This document shows positions 54,398-64,000 of a stretch of 64,000 nt of DNA, in pieces. Location: positions 1,017,366 to 1,081,365 of the forward strand of contig NZ_JAMLJK010000001.1 of assembly GCF_023700005.1 (NCBI RefSeq), written 5' to 3'. Within the stretch, counting starts at the first letter, position 1. Each line of letters opens with the position of its first letter. The stretch is from Larsenimonas rhizosphaerae (GTDB lineage Bacteria > Pseudomonadota > Gammaproteobacteria > Pseudomonadales > Halomonadaceae). A program made the position numbers and the translations under genes. The notes under the pieces were generated by a model that was not told where the DNA came from, searched no databases, and saw only the letters and a program-made list of their open reading frames with translations.

Positions 54398-54928
54398 CGA
54401 ATGCTCGGCATCCGGTGAGGAAATGCAGCGGCCCTGCCACTCAAAGTGAATCGGTGTCAGGGGCTGTGGCGTAGCAGTAGAAAACTGCTGCCAGAGTGCC
54501 TGGTACGTGGTACCCAGCGCCGGGTGAGGGGTATGTGGTCGTAGCTCGGCCAGAGGCTTCAGTACGAAGGCATACCGGGTAATGTCGTTGCGGGGCAATA
54601 CCAGTCCGTCCTTCTGAAGCACCGATTCCCCATGGGTCAATACATCGATGTCAATGACGCGCGACGCAAATTTACGGGCATTTTCGGGCCGCCCCAGCTG
54701 ATACTCCATCGCCTTCAGCTGCTCTGCAAGTATCTCCGGAGGCAGCGGTGTGCTGATGGCAACCACCATGTTGTAAAAGAGGTTGGTGCTGTCGAAGCCG
54801 ACCGGCTGGCTTTCAAATACTCGTGAGGTAGCGATGGGCCCGAACCTTGCGTTCAGCGCGTCCAGGGCCAGGCGAAGATGGTGGGCAGGATTCAGGTTGC
54901 TGCCGATGCCAAGAAGTACTTCAGTCAT
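54392..54928 (-). CDS. folK: 2-amino-4-hydroxy-6-hydroxymethyldihydropteridine pyrophosphokinase
   Basis: HPPK of folate synthesis, 178 residues: LLGIGSNLNPAHHL, SRVFESQPVGF and SRVIDIDVLTHG with the metal aspartates. ATG 54928 overlaps the folB stop (CCATGA). The frame from 55021 lies inside folB and is not used. Last gene of tsaD-folB-folK. Confidence 0.95.
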   Translation of the reverse strand: MTEVLLGIGSNLNPAHHLRLALDALNARFGPIATSRVFESQPVGFDSTNLFYNMVVAISTPLPPEILAEQLKAMEYQLGRPENARKFASRVIDIDVLTHGESVLQKDGLVLPRNDITRYAFVLKPLAELRPHTPHPALGTTYQALWQQFSTATPQPLTPIHFEWQGRCISSPDAEHSL

Positions 54929-55290
54929 GGCAGTGCATTCCGTTGGCCCCGTTCGATACGCACTCCTACCGAGCGGGCCTCGGGAACAGCGCCAGGCTTG
55001 TGCAGGGTCAGGCGAAGCCATGGAATGCTGAATTCTTCCTGGAGAAGCGTGGCAACGCGCTCAGCGAAGGTCTCGATCAACTCAAGGCGGTGGCTGTTGC
55101 CAAACTCGATCAGGCGTTCGCTGATCGCAGCGTAATTCAATGTCTGATTCAGGTCATCGTCTGCCGCTGCGGGCCGAATATCCCAGCCCAGTTCAAGGTC
55201 AAGAATCAGTCGCTGCTGAATACGCTTCTCCCAGTCGTAGACACCGATGGTGGTATCAATGGCCAGGCCATCAATCAGGATGATATCCAT
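54925..55290 (-). CDS. folB: Dihydroneopterin aldolase
   Basis: 121 residues, beginning MDIILIDGLAIDTTIGVYDW and including LNYAAISERLIEF and the catalytic-lysine region LTLHKPGAV. Converts dihydroneopterin to the HPPK substrate made use of by the next gene. Starts one base after the tsaD stop. Confidence 0.95.
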   Translation of the reverse strand: MDIILIDGLAIDTTIGVYDWEKRIQQRLILDLELGWDIRPAAADDDLNQTLNYAAISERLIEFGNSHRLELIETFAERVATLLQEEFSIPWLRLTLHKPGAVPEARSVGVRIERGQRNALP

Positions 55291-55291
55291 T

Positions 55292-56335
55292 TCAACTATC
55301 CTCGTGAGCCCGTGGTGCCTGCAGTGTGTCCAATGGCCAGCGTGGCGTGGTGTGCATGGTGCCGGTGTCATGCTCACCCTGGCTCAGGCGCAGTGCGCCT
55401 GCCAAGGCAATCATGGCCCCGTTGTCCGTGCAAAAGCGCGGGTGGGGGTAAAATACCTCAGCGCTCAGCGCGTGCAGGGCATTGCCCAGTGAGTCACGCA
55501 GCCGCTTGTTGGCACTGACCCCGCCGGCCACCACCAGGCGTCGGTATCCGGTCGCCTTGAGTGCTCGACGACATTTGATGGCCAGTGTATCCACCACGGC
55601 TTCTTCAAAGGCGCGGGCTACATCCGCGCGCGCCTGTTCGTCCAGAGCGTTGTCACGCACCAGGGCCTTGAGCGTGGTCATGGTATGTGTTTTCAGTCCG
55701 GAGAAGCTGAAATCGAGACCGGGTCGGTCTGTCATGGGTCTGGGGAAGCGAAAGCGTCCGGGAGCGCCGCTGGCAGCCAGTGCCGATACTGACGGGCCGC
55801 CCGGATATGGCAGGTCCAGCATCTTCGCCACCTTGTCAAAGGCTTCGCCGGCGGCATCATCCACCGATTCACCCATCAGAGTGTACTGTCCGATACCTTC
55901 AACCTGCACCAGCTGTGTGTGTCCGCCGGATACCAGCAGCGCCACAAAGGGAAAGGCGGGAGGGTTGTCTTCAAGCATCGGGGCCAGAAGGTGGCCTTCC
56001 ATGTGATGAACGCCCAGTACGGGAATGTTCAGCGCCCGTGCCATGCCGTGCGCCGTCGAGGCTCCCACCATCAGGGCGCCGACGAGCCCGGGGCCGGCGG
56101 TATAGGCAATGGCATCCAAGTCGGTGCGGTGCATGCCGGCGTCATCGAGCACCTGCTGTATCAGTGGAAGGAGTCTGCGCACATGGTCTCGTGATGCCAG
56201 TTCGGGAACGACACCACCGTAGGCGGCGTGCATGTCGATCTGGCTGAAGAGGGCATCTGCCAGCAGGCCGGATTCAGTGTCATAAAGCGCAACGCCGGTT
56301 TCGTCGCAGGAAGACTCGATGCCAAGTACGCGCAT
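55292..56335 (-). CDS. tsaD: tRNA N6-adenosine threonylcarbamoyltransferase
   Basis: Transfers threonylcarbamoyl to A37 of ANN-decoding tRNAs with TsaB/TsaE/TsaC. 347 residues of the ASKHA fold: [17 protein letters not shown], metal ligands in [11 protein letters not shown], and [10 protein letters not shown]. Divergent from rpsU as in E. coli and Pseudomonas. plsY, often the next gene, is not here. Confidence 0.97.
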   Translation of the reverse strand: MRVLGIESSCDETGVALYDTESGLLADALFSQIDMHAAYGGVVPELASRDHVRRLLPLIQQVLDDAGMHRTDLDAIAYTAGPGLVGALMVGASTAHGMARALNIPVLGVHHMEGHLLAPMLEDNPPAFPFVALLVSGGHTQLVQVEGIGQYTLMGESVDDAAGEAFDKVAKMLDLPYPGGPSVSALAASGAPGRFRFPRPMTDRPGLDFSFSGLKTHTMTTLKALVRDNALDEQARADVARAFEEAVVDTLAIKCRRALKATGYRRLVVAGGVSANKRLRDSLGNALHALSAEVFYPHPRFCTDNGAMIALAGALRLSQGEHDTGTMHTTPRWPLDTLQAPRAHEDS

Positions 56336-56565
56336 GGAAAAACTCTATTCTTGTCGGGGCGCTCAGTGTAATCGGTTGGAAAAGCGCTGTCAGGCCAATT
56401 GCAATAATGCTTGACGATCTCTATAATACCGGTCCTCTTGAGTAAGCTGTGCTTGATATGTCCCTGGGCAGGCATAGGCAGCCCGCATGTCGGGAGGCCT
56501 TCATGACTGTCGGGCATTGAGCACGTTCATAACCGATCTACTTAATCCAAGGTGGTGATCGCTTA

Positions 56566-56781
56566 ATGCCTTCTGTAAAAGTACGCGATAACGAACCGTT
56601 CGACGTCGCACTCCGTCGCTTCAAACGCTCCTGCGAAAAAGGTGGTGTTCTGTCTGAAGTACGTCGCCGTGAGCACTACGAAAAGCCGACGGCTGTTCGT
56701 AAGCGCAAGGCTGCTGCTGCAGTAAAACGTCACGCCAAGAAGGTTCAGCGTGAGCGCAAGCGTTTCGAACGGTTGTATTGA
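56566..56781 (+). CDS. rpsU: 30S ribosomal protein S21
   Basis: 71 residues, complete: [20 protein letters not shown] and the basic helical C-terminus. First gene of the macromolecular synthesis operon; upstream AAGGTGGTGATC serves as ribosome site. An upstream TATAAT (56421-56426) is a likely -10. Confidence 0.98.
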   Translation: MPSVKVRDNEPFDVALRRFKRSCEKGGVLSEVRRREHYEKPTAVRKRKAAAAVKRHAKKVQRERKRFERLY

Positions 56782-56828
56782 TCCGTACCTGGGTTGCTTG
56801 AGCAATCGAGCAGCTTTAGAAGGATTAC

Positions 56829-56857
56829 AAACGGCCGCCTCTGGCGGCCGTTTGCTT
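56829..56857 (+). terminator. Internal terminator between rpsU and dnaG
   Basis: AAACGGCCGCC-TCT-GGCGGCCGTTT, an 11 bp stem followed by GCTTTGT, a broken T tract. It occupies the position of the E. coli T1 attenuating terminator that keeps primase much scarcer than S21. Partial read-through would be expected. Confidence 0.85.
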
Positions 56858-56964
56858 TGTACAGGATAAAAGCTGTCTTGGCACAGTGACCCCTTCCGGG
56901 CTGCCGGCATAATGGATGCCTGCATGACTCCTCTTTCAGTTGACGTTGACGCAGTGGCCTTCCG

Positions 56965-58803
56965 ATGGCAGGACAGATTTCACAACGGTTTATTGACGAC
57001 CTGTTGGCGCGAGCCGATGTTGTCGAGCTTGTGAATGAGCGTGTTGTACTCAAGAAGGCGGGGCGCAACTTCCAGGGGCTCTGTCCGTTTCATGATGAAA
57101 AGTCACCGTCCTTTACCGTTAGCCCCGACAAGCAGTTTTATCACTGCTTTGGTTGTGGCGCTCACGGTAATGCCGTGCGCTTTTTGATGGAATATGACGG
57201 GCTGCGGTTTCCGGAGGCTATCGAGCAGCTGGCGGCCAGATTCGGTCTGGATGTTCAGCGTGAGGATGATGACAACCCCGTGGCGCAGGAAAAGGCCCGT
57301 GAGAAGAAACGTCAACAGGAAGAGAGCGAGCACGTTCTTGAAATTGCTGCGCGTTATTACCGCTATCAACTGACGCAACAGGACGCTTCGGCGGCACGGG
57401 AGTACCTGGCACGTCGTGGACTTTCCGATGAAGTCATTCGACGTTACGGCATCGGTTTTGCCCCGGACAGCTGGGATGGCCTGAAGCATACGCTGGCTCA
57501 GCGTAATGTGGCCGAGGATCAGCAGGTGGAATATGGCCTGCTGGTGGAAAAGGAAGGGACCGGGCGCACCTATGACCGTTTCCGGGATCGGGTCATGTTT
57601 CCGATCCGGGACTGGAAGGGGCGCACTCTGGGGTTTGGTGGTCGTGTGCTGGGTGATGCCAGACCCAAGTACCTGAACTCGCCTGAAACGCCTGTCTTTC
57701 ACAAGGGGCGAGAGCTTTACGGCCTGTTCGAGTCCCGGAAAATGGATCCGCGAGCCGAGCGTCTGTTGATTGTTGAAGGCTACATGGATGTGGTGGCGCT
57801 GGCCCAGTTTGGCGTAAACAACGCAGTGGCCACGCTGGGTACATCAACAACACCGGAACACTTGCAACGGTTGTTTCGGCTGGTCAGCGAAATCGTGTTT
57901 TGCTTTGACGGTGACAAGGCTGGGCGGCAGGCGGCTGTTCGGGCTCTTTCCACCGTGTTGCCTCACATGCTGGACGGTCGCCAGGCACGTTTTCTGTTTC
58001 TTCCCGAAGGGGAGGATCCCGACTCGCTGATTCGTGCCGAGGGTGCAGAGCGTTTCGAAGAGCGTGTGGTCTGTGCCAGCCCGCTGTCGGAGTTTCTGTT
58101 CGAACAGGCTGCCGAGGGGCTTGATCTAAAACAGATCGAGTCGCGAGAGCGCTTTGTCAGCAAGGTGCTGGCGCATGTACGTGATCTGCCCGATGGAGTG
58201 CTCAGGTCCTTGATGATCGAGGCGCTTGCCGAGCGCAGTGGCATGGAACGCAGCCGCATCACGGCGCTGCTGCTGGACAAGAATTCCACGCCTTCGGCCG
58301 ATACAGGAAATAATCGGAATGCACCGGCTCAGGAAGAAGCGCGATCACGTTCAACGTCGTCTTCACGAGCAGGGCTTCTGGATCGGTGCGATCAGGCCCT
58401 TTTGCTGCTGCTTCATGCGCCGGAAAGCGTGAACGAGTTGCCTGAATCGGTGGACTGGTGCCCGGAAACGGCATCGGGGCAGTTGCTGTCTCGGGTCATT
58501 CGATTGATTCGCGCCGGTGGGTATCGTTCGGCGCAGGTCATCATGGGGCATTTCCATGGCAGTGAAGAGGGGGAGCAGTTGCGGAAGCTGCTGTCTCGTC
58601 GGGATCTTCTTTTGCCGCCGGAATATCGCAGTGAAGAGCTTCGCCAGATCGTGGCGCATTTTGAACGCCGCCGTGAAAGCAGTTCTCCGCACAGTGAGTA
58701 CGAGGCGCTGGTCGCTCGAGAAAAACAGGGTGAGAAACTTTCCCGGGATGACGCCGTCAGAATGTGGCAACTGGCGCAACAGTTGTCGCAGGGGAAGGGT
58801 TGA
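56965..58803 (+). CDS. dnaG: DNA primase
   Basis: 612 residues. The CHC2 zinc finger is in GLCPFHDEKSPSF and YHCFGCGAHGNA. The TOPRIM catalytic core has LLIVEGYMDVVAL and IVFCFDGDKAGRQAA. A C-terminal DnaB-interacting domain completes it. ATG 56965 is the first start that gives the conserved N-terminus AGQISQRFIDDLLARAD; no strong ribosome site precedes it, consistent with low primase expression. Confidence 0.97.
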   Translation: MAGQISQRFIDDLLARADVVELVNERVVLKKAGRNFQGLCPFHDEKSPSFTVSPDKQFYHCFGCGAHGNAVRFLMEYDGLRFPEAIEQLAARFGLDVQREDDDNPVAQEKAREKKRQQEESEHVLEIAARYYRYQLTQQDASAAREYLARRGLSDEVIRRYGIGFAPDSWDGLKHTLAQRNVAEDQQVEYGLLVEKEGTGRTYDRFRDRVMFPIRDWKGRTLGFGGRVLGDARPKYLNSPETPVFHKGRELYGLFESRKMDPRAERLLIVEGYMDVVALAQFGVNNAVATLGTSTTPEHLQRLFRLVSEIVFCFDGDKAGRQAAVRALSTVLPHMLDGRQARFLFLPEGEDPDSLIRAEGAERFEERVVCASPLSEFLFEQAAEGLDLKQIESRERFVSKVLAHVRDLPDGVLRSLMIEALAERSGMERSRITALLLDKNSTPSADTGNNRNAPAQEEARSRSTSSSRAGLLDRCDQALLLLLHAPESVNELPESVDWCPETASGQLLSRVIRLIRAGGYRSAQVIMGHFHGSEEGEQLRKLLSRRDLLLPPEYRSEELRQIVAHFERRRESSSPHSEYEALVAREKQGEKLSRDDAVRMWQLAQQLSQGKG

Positions 58804-58833
58804 AAATTACAGGATGCCCCCTCATCTAGGGGG
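58800..58833 (+). promoter_or_regulatory. Candidate heat-shock (sigma32) promoter for rpoD, overlapping a palindrome
   Basis: TTGAAA overlapping the dnaG stop codon, 14-base spacer, CCTCATCT, compared with TTGAAA/CCCCATNT (one mismatch). The same bases include CCCCCT-CATCT-AGGGGG, a perfect short palindrome. E. coli rpoD also has a heat-shock promoter near this junction. Either the promoter or the palindrome could be the functional element. Confidence 0.45.
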
Positions 58834-58886
58834 TATATGGCTAAACGCTACAAAATAGCATACCCGGAACACCAGTCAATATGAAG

Positions 58887-58915
58887 CTGGCGCAAACGAC
58901 CCGCTCCGCTATAAT
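58887..58915 (+). promoter_or_regulatory. Candidate housekeeping promoter for rpoD
   Basis: Consensus TATAAT at 58910-58915 with a weak -35 (CTGGCG) 17 bases upstream, about 70 bases before the rpoD start. Suggests rpoD has its own promoter in addition to read-through from rpsU-dnaG. Confidence 0.5.
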
Positions 58916-58987
58916 GGTCCGTTCGTTGCCGCGCTACTTCATTTTGAGTTTCAGGTACACCATTCTTCTTCGTCGAGATAGGTTTCT

Positions 58988-60859
58988 ATGGCTGGAAATA
59001 CACAGCAGTCGCGTCTGAAGGAGTTGATCGCACAGGGTAAGGAGCAGGGCTATCTTACCTACGCTGAGGTCAACGACCATCTGCCCGAGGATATCGCAGA
59101 TCCCGAGCAGGTAGAAGACATCATCAGCATGATTAACGACATGGGTATCAAGGTCGTTGAAGAAGCGCCTGATGAAGATACATTGATGATGTCCGACTCG
59201 TCTACCGACGAGTCTGCTGCCGAGGAAGCGGTCGCCGCTCTGGCTGCTGTCGAGGGCGATGTCGGCCGTACGACCGACCCGGTACGCATGTACATGCGTG
59301 AAATGGGTTCGGTGGAACTTCTGACCCGCGAAGGCGAAATCGAAATAGCCAAGCGGATCGAGGAAGGTACCCGTGAGGTCATGGGATCGCTTGCGTATCT
59401 GCCGGGTGCGGTAGATTCCATTCTCGATGCATACGACGCCACTCAGGACGAGGAAATGCCTGGTCGGTTGTCGGATCTTTTCAGCGGGTTCATTGACCCG
59501 GATGAAGGGACGCCGGGCGCTGCCGAAGTGGAAGAAATCGAAGAGTATGTTCCGCCCGAGAAGGCCGAAGGCGAGGCCGACAAGGACGACGAGGACGAAG
59601 ACGATGCTGAAGGCGACGAGGACGAGGATGATAACGCCAGCGAAGGCGGCCCCGACCCGGAGCTTGCGCGTGTCCGTTTCGAGCAGATTCGCGAGCAGAA
59701 CGACAAGACCAAGGCACTGATTGCCTCAAAGGGGCGTGCTTCCAGGGAAGTTCAGAAGGAACAGGCACGTCTTGCCGAACTGTTTTCACCGATCAAGCTG
59801 GTGCCGAAGCACTTCGAGCGTCTGGTTGGCCAGGTCCGCTTGAGCGTGGATCAGGTTCGTCGCCAAGAGCGCTCCATCATGCGTCTGTGTGTCAAGCGCT
59901 CCAAGATTCCGCGTAAGAGCTTTATTGCCTCGTTCCCGAACAATGAAGCCAACCTCGAGTGGCTGGATCTTTTCATTGAAAAGCATCCCAGGTACCGGGA
60001 TTCGCTGGAAGGTCACCGCGTTGATATTCTGCGTGCCCAGCGCAAGATTGCCTTTGAAGAAGAGCTGGTCGATCTGAATGTAGCCGGCCTGAAGGAAGTC
60101 AATCGCAAGCTGTCGATCGGTGAGGCCAAGGCCCGTCGTGCCAAGAAGGAAATGGTTGAGGCCAACCTTCGCCTGGTTATTTCCATTGCCAAGAAATACA
60201 CCAACCGTGGCCTGCAGTTCCTCGACCTGATCCAGGAAGGCAATATTGGTCTGATGAAGGCCGTCGACAAGTTCGAATACCGTCGCGGGTACAAGTTCTC
60301 GACCTATGCGACCTGGTGGATTCGTCAGGCGATCACGCGCTCCATCGCTGACCAGGCCAGAACCATCCGTATTCCTGTGCACATGATCGAAACGATCAAC
60401 AAGCTCAACCGTGTTTCTCGTCAGATGCTTCAGGAGATGGGGCGTGAGCCGACTCCTGAAGAACTCGGTGAACGCCTTGAAATGCCGGAAGACAAGGTGC
60501 GCAAGGTGCTGAAGATTGCCAAGGAACCGATCTCCATGGAGACGCCCATTGGCGATGATGATGATTCACACCTGGGTGACTTTATCGAAGACGGCACCAT
60601 GGTGTTGCCGATCGATTCCGCAACCGGTGAAGGGTTGATCGAGGCGACTCGCAACGTGCTGGGTGGGTTGACTGCACGTGAGGCCAAGGTGCTGCGGATG
60701 CGCTTCGGCATTGACATGAATACCGATCATACCCTCGAAGAAGTGGGCAAGCAGTTTGATGTTACCCGTGAGCGGATTCGTCAGATCGAAGCCAAGGCGC
60801 TGCGCAAGTTGCGCCATCCTTCCAGAAGCGAATCGCTGCGCTCATTTGTTGACGAGTGA
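58988..60859 (+). CDS. rpoD: RNA polymerase sigma factor RpoD (sigma70)
   Basis: Housekeeping sigma factor, 623 residues. Region 1.1 is at the N-terminus ([20 protein letters not shown]). Region 1.2 has [21 protein letters not shown] very acidic stretch lies about 195-222 in the non-conserved region. Region 2 has [20 protein letters not shown] and [15 protein letters not shown]; region 4 ends [19 protein letters not shown]. Last gene of rpsU-dnaG-rpoD. Confidence 0.98.
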   Translation: MAGNTQQSRLKELIAQGKEQGYLTYAEVNDHLPEDIADPEQVEDIISMINDMGIKVVEEAPDEDTLMMSDSSTDESAAEEAVAALAAVEGDVGRTTDPVRMYMREMGSVELLTREGEIEIAKRIEEGTREVMGSLAYLPGAVDSILDAYDATQDEEMPGRLSDLFSGFIDPDEGTPGAAEVEEIEEYVPPEKAEGEADKDDEDEDDAEGDEDEDDNASEGGPDPELARVRFEQIREQNDKTKALIASKGRASREVQKEQARLAELFSPIKLVPKHFERLVGQVRLSVDQVRRQERSIMRLCVKRSKIPRKSFIASFPNNEANLEWLDLFIEKHPRYRDSLEGHRVDILRAQRKIAFEEELVDLNVAGLKEVNRKLSIGEAKARRAKKEMVEANLRLVISIAKKYTNRGLQFLDLIQEGNIGLMKAVDKFEYRRGYKFSTYATWWIRQAITRSIADQARTIRIPVHMIETINKLNRVSRQMLQEMGREPTPEELGERLEMPEDKVRKVLKIAKEPISMETPIGDDDDSHLGDFIEDGTMVLPIDSATGEGLIEATRNVLGGLTAREAKVLRMRFGIDMNTDHTLEEVGKQFDVTRERIRQIEAKALRKLRHPSRSESLRSFVDE

Positions 60860-60878
60860 TCGTGGTGAGAAAGACAGG

Positions 60879-60905
60879 AAAGCGCCCTCGGGGCGCTTTT
60901 TTTAG
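60879..60905 (+). terminator. Rho-independent terminator after rpoD
   Basis: AAAGCGCCC-TCG-GGGCGCTTT continuing into seven T, about 20 bases after the rpoD stop. Confidence 0.93.
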
Positions 60906-61229
60906 GTATGTATCACGGCACGCCATGATCGCTGATGGCTTTCCTGTTTAGTGTGCGCCAGTGTGTAAGGTGTAGTGCTCCGAGGGTTATAAAATGATGT
61001 CTTTCTTGTGCAAGGTTCACCGGGGAGCGTGTTTATGTGTATGAATCCCCTTATTATTTAGATTCTAATAACCTATGTTATAAAACCTTTTGGCGGTCTC
61101 CGTTGAAAATAGTAACCGTGCAATTTTCCAGCATGATGGCCCGTGCCGAGCCTGGATGTACATTCAAACGCGCCATGACTGTCCAAAGGGTCATGGATAG
61201 GTAAAAGTCCAATATCCGGGGAAAACAGC
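60906..61229. other. AT-rich intergenic region upstream of the Crp/Fnr regulator
   Basis: No gene seen in about 320 bases. Two inverted repeats stand out: TAATAAC-CTAT-GTTATAA (61066-61083, one mismatch) and CCATGAC-N10-GTCATGG (61173-61196, perfect), the second ending 33 bases before the start codon. Both could be operators, possibly autoregulatory. The region is noticeably richer in A+T than its flanks. Confidence 0.45.
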
Positions 61230-61985
61230 ATGAGTGAGAAAGACAGCTGTATTGTTCGTCACTTTTGTCATTACAGTCAGCTTGGAGCGGATGAAAAAGA
61301 GCTCCTCATGTCGCTGGAAAAGGGCCCGGTCTCATTGTCGGCACATGAGGTGCTGTGGGAAGAAGGCGATCTGGCTGGAGAGCTGTGCACCATCAGCGCC
61401 GGCTGGGCCTATTCCTATCGCAATATTGATGATGGTTCCCGCCAGGTGCTGGATGTGTTCTTGCCGGGAGATGTGATCGGGCTGCGTGAATTTGCCTTTA
61501 CACGTCGGCTCAGTGGCGTCGTAATGCTGACCGATGGCGTCGTCTGCCGGTTTCCGCATCGCAATATTGTCGATATATTCGAGCGCTCTACACGCCTTAC
61601 TTCGATCTTTTTCTCCATTTCCGGGCGTCAACAGATGATGTTGACCGAGCGGCTGGTAAATCTCGGTCGGCGTAATGCGTTCGAAAAAACTGCTCACATG
61701 GTATTCGAGCTGTACTGCCGACTTAAGCGTATCGATCCTGATCTGGGCTTGAGTTTCGAGCTGCCCCTGTCTCAGCAGATATTTGCAGACGCGCTGGGTC
61801 TCAGTTCGGTGCATGTAAGTAGAACCTTTACAGAACTGCGCGAAGAAAACCTGCTGATTCGTGACCGAAACCGGATAACGATCCTGGATGAGAAGCGGCT
61901 GGAAAGTGTTGCCGGGTTCTCCGAAGGATATCTGGAAGAAAGTCTGCAAAGCGTTCTTCCGGAGGCCGACCTGCCGGGCGCCTAA
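61230..61985 (+). CDS. Crp/Fnr-family transcriptional regulator
   Basis: 251 residues: an N-terminal cyclic-nucleotide-binding-like beta domain (about 25-130) with VLDVFLPGDVIGLREFAF, a dimer helix, and a C-terminal winged helix with LSQQIFADALGLSSVHVSRTFTELRE. It does not have the four-cysteine cluster of FNR; Cys7 and Cys13 near the N-terminus and a few scattered cysteines remain, so oxygen sensing through 4Fe-4S is not supported. Effector unknown. Its last four bases overlap the stop region of the convergent LysR gene. Confidence 0.88.
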   Translation: MSEKDSCIVRHFCHYSQLGADEKELLMSLEKGPVSLSAHEVLWEEGDLAGELCTISAGWAYSYRNIDDGSRQVLDVFLPGDVIGLREFAFTRRLSGVVMLTDGVVCRFPHRNIVDIFERSTRLTSIFFSISGRQQMMLTERLVNLGRRNAFEKTAHMVFELYCRLKRIDPDLGLSFELPLSQQIFADALGLSSVHVSRTFTELREENLLIRDRNRITILDEKRLESVAGFSEGYLEESLQSVLPEADLPGA

Positions 61986-62893
61986 TGCCCATCGCTGTCC
62001 GGCATTCTTTGATCGGGCAGCGGTGCCGGCAGTGCACCCACCAGAAAATCGATGAAGTGCCTGATCTTGGGCGATGTGTGCTGATGCCCCGGGTACACTG
62101 CCCATACGCCGGTATCCGGATGCCGGTATCTCTTCAGTACACTCACCAGACTGTTCTGGTGTAAATCGTCCATCACGTAATAGTCCGGTAGCTGAGCCAG
62201 TCCGAGCCCCTTGCGGGCTGCATCCAGTAGTGCCAGCCCGGAGTTTACTCGCCAGCGCCCATCGATTCGCACTTCACGGCGGCGGCCGTTTTCCTGAAAG
62301 ACCCAGCTTCTTCGAGAGCCGGCCAGGCAGTGATGGTGGCGTAGTGCGTCCAGCGTTTCCGGCACACCTTCGCGGGCCAGGTAGTCAGGGCTTGCCACTA
62401 CGTATTCCTGCCGGCTGGCAATGCGTCTGGCCATCAGGCTGGAGTCCGCAAGCGTTCCCAGCCGGATGGCCAGATCCACTCCTTCCTCCAGTAGGTTGAT
62501 CCGTCGATTGGTGAGGTGGAAGTCCACTTCCAGTTGGGGATGCAATGTCATGAAGTCATTCACCAGCGGTGCAATGAAGCGTTCACCATAATTGGTTGCT
62601 GCCGTGACGCGAAGCAGGCCATGAGGAGATTCCGCCAGCGACTGTACGGCATGGGTTGCTTCCTCAAGCTCGCTGATCAGTGGCTGGCACCGCTCAAAGT
62701 AAATACGCCCGGCGTCGGTCAGCAGCAGTGTTCTGGTCGTGCGATAGAGAAGCTGTGTCCCAAGCTGTTGCTCCAGCCCGGCGACCAACCGACTGACGTG
62801 AGAAACCGATACCTTGAGGGCGAGTGCTGCTGAAGAAAACCGGCCGGTTCTGACAACGGCAATAAAGGCTTCAATACGATCCCAGTGTTGCAT
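61982..62893 (-). CDS. LysR-family transcriptional regulator
   Basis: 303 residues. The N-terminal helix-turn-helix (about 5-62) has FIAVVRTGRFSSAALALKVSVSHVSRLVAGLE; split here for length, it is followed by LLYRTTRTLLLTDAG and a substrate-binding-like domain. ATG 62893 is the conserved start; the frame from 63016 has no homology. It is divergent from the frmA-like gene, with about 165 bases between, so formaldehyde dehydrogenase control is a reasonable guess. Confidence 0.9.
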   Translation of the reverse strand: MQHWDRIEAFIAVVRTGRFSSAALALKVSVSHVSRLVAGLEQQLGTQLLYRTTRTLLLTDAGRIYFERCQPLISELEEATHAVQSLAESPHGLLRVTAATNYGERFIAPLVNDFMTLHPQLEVDFHLTNRRINLLEEGVDLAIRLGTLADSSLMARRIASRQEYVVASPDYLAREGVPETLDALRHHHCLAGSRRSWVFQENGRRREVRIDGRWRVNSGLALLDAARKGLGLAQLPDYYVMDDLHQNSLVSVLKRYRHPDTGVWAVYPGHQHTSPKIRHFIDFLVGALPAPLPDQRMPDSDGH

Positions 62894-63037
62894 GGTTACA
62901 GCAGTTATCCTGTCATTGTTGCTGAATGGCAATACTATTATGACGTCTGTTCTCTTCTGTCGGCGATCATATTTGCCTACACTCGGTATTATTGCCGTAT
63001 TGCCTTGTTTCGGCACTTAACTGCAGTATCCAATTGA

Positions 63038-64000
<963 letters not shown>

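Noticed and set aside
59570-59660. Low-complexity GAC/GAG-rich repeat in rpoD as a tandem repeat or insertion
   Set aside because: Codons vary irregularly and the frame is intact; it is an acidic protein segment, not a DNA repeat element.

Overview
The window is an ordinary, densely packed chromosomal segment of a gammaproteobacterium. It is most likely a halophile of the Halomonadaceae (Halomonas/Kushneria/Chromohalobacter type). The reasons are the gene order (amgK-murU divergent from lptD-surA-pdxA-rsmA-apaG-apaH; tsaD-folB-folK divergent from rpsU-dnaG-rpoD), acidic tails on S6 and inside RpoD, and a complete Mrp Na+/H+ antiporter operon. Genus assignment is inference; no rRNA gene is present. 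I see no prophage, insertion sequence or CRISPR array.

Layout. 0-7 kb: acetyl-CoA synthetase (5' end cut by the window edge), a LuxR-type response regulator and a convergent giant transporter/histidine-kinase hybrid. Together these match the acs-CrbR-CrbS 'acetate switch'. 7-9 kb: ttcA and a Val-Asp-Asp-Val-Asp tRNA array behind a good promoter. 9-16 kb: an alpha/beta hydrolase-like protein without its nucleophile serine, threonine aldolase, and the prkA-yeaH-spoVR stress operon. 16-18 kb: a NUC-type nuclease and three tRNA-Leu(CAG) genes. 18-25 kb: rnr-rlmB, rpsF-rpsR-(membrane protein)-rplI, dnaB and a small orphan gene.

25-30 kb is the most accessory-looking part. A near-perfect Fur box precedes a single-module, EntF-like NRPS (C-A-T-TE, predicted serine activation). 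It is followed by a protein with GE-x-H motifs of the ChaN/erythromycin-esterase superfamily. No dihydroxybenzoate, MbtH, PPTase or transport gene is in the window. 30-38 kb: a small DUF protein, ferrochelatase, and the mrp operon (MrpA/B fused, then C, D, E, F, G), preceded by an unannotated 53-codon ORF with a strong Shine-Dalgarno site.

38-46 kb: OsmC, rsmE, purD, a PrkB-type phosphoribulokinase, a HIT protein, a Coq7 homologue that has lost most of its di-iron ligands, speD (TTG start), a second OsmC protein and murU-amgK. 46-55 kb: lptD-surA-pdxA-rsmA-apaG-apaH-glpE-cca; this Cca lacks the usual HD domain. 54-61 kb: folK-folB-tsaD and the macromolecular synthesis operon rpsU-dnaG-rpoD, with an internal terminator and a sigma32-like promoter candidate. 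61-64 kb: a Crp/Fnr regulator, a LysR regulator and, cut by the right edge, glutathione-dependent formaldehyde dehydrogenase.
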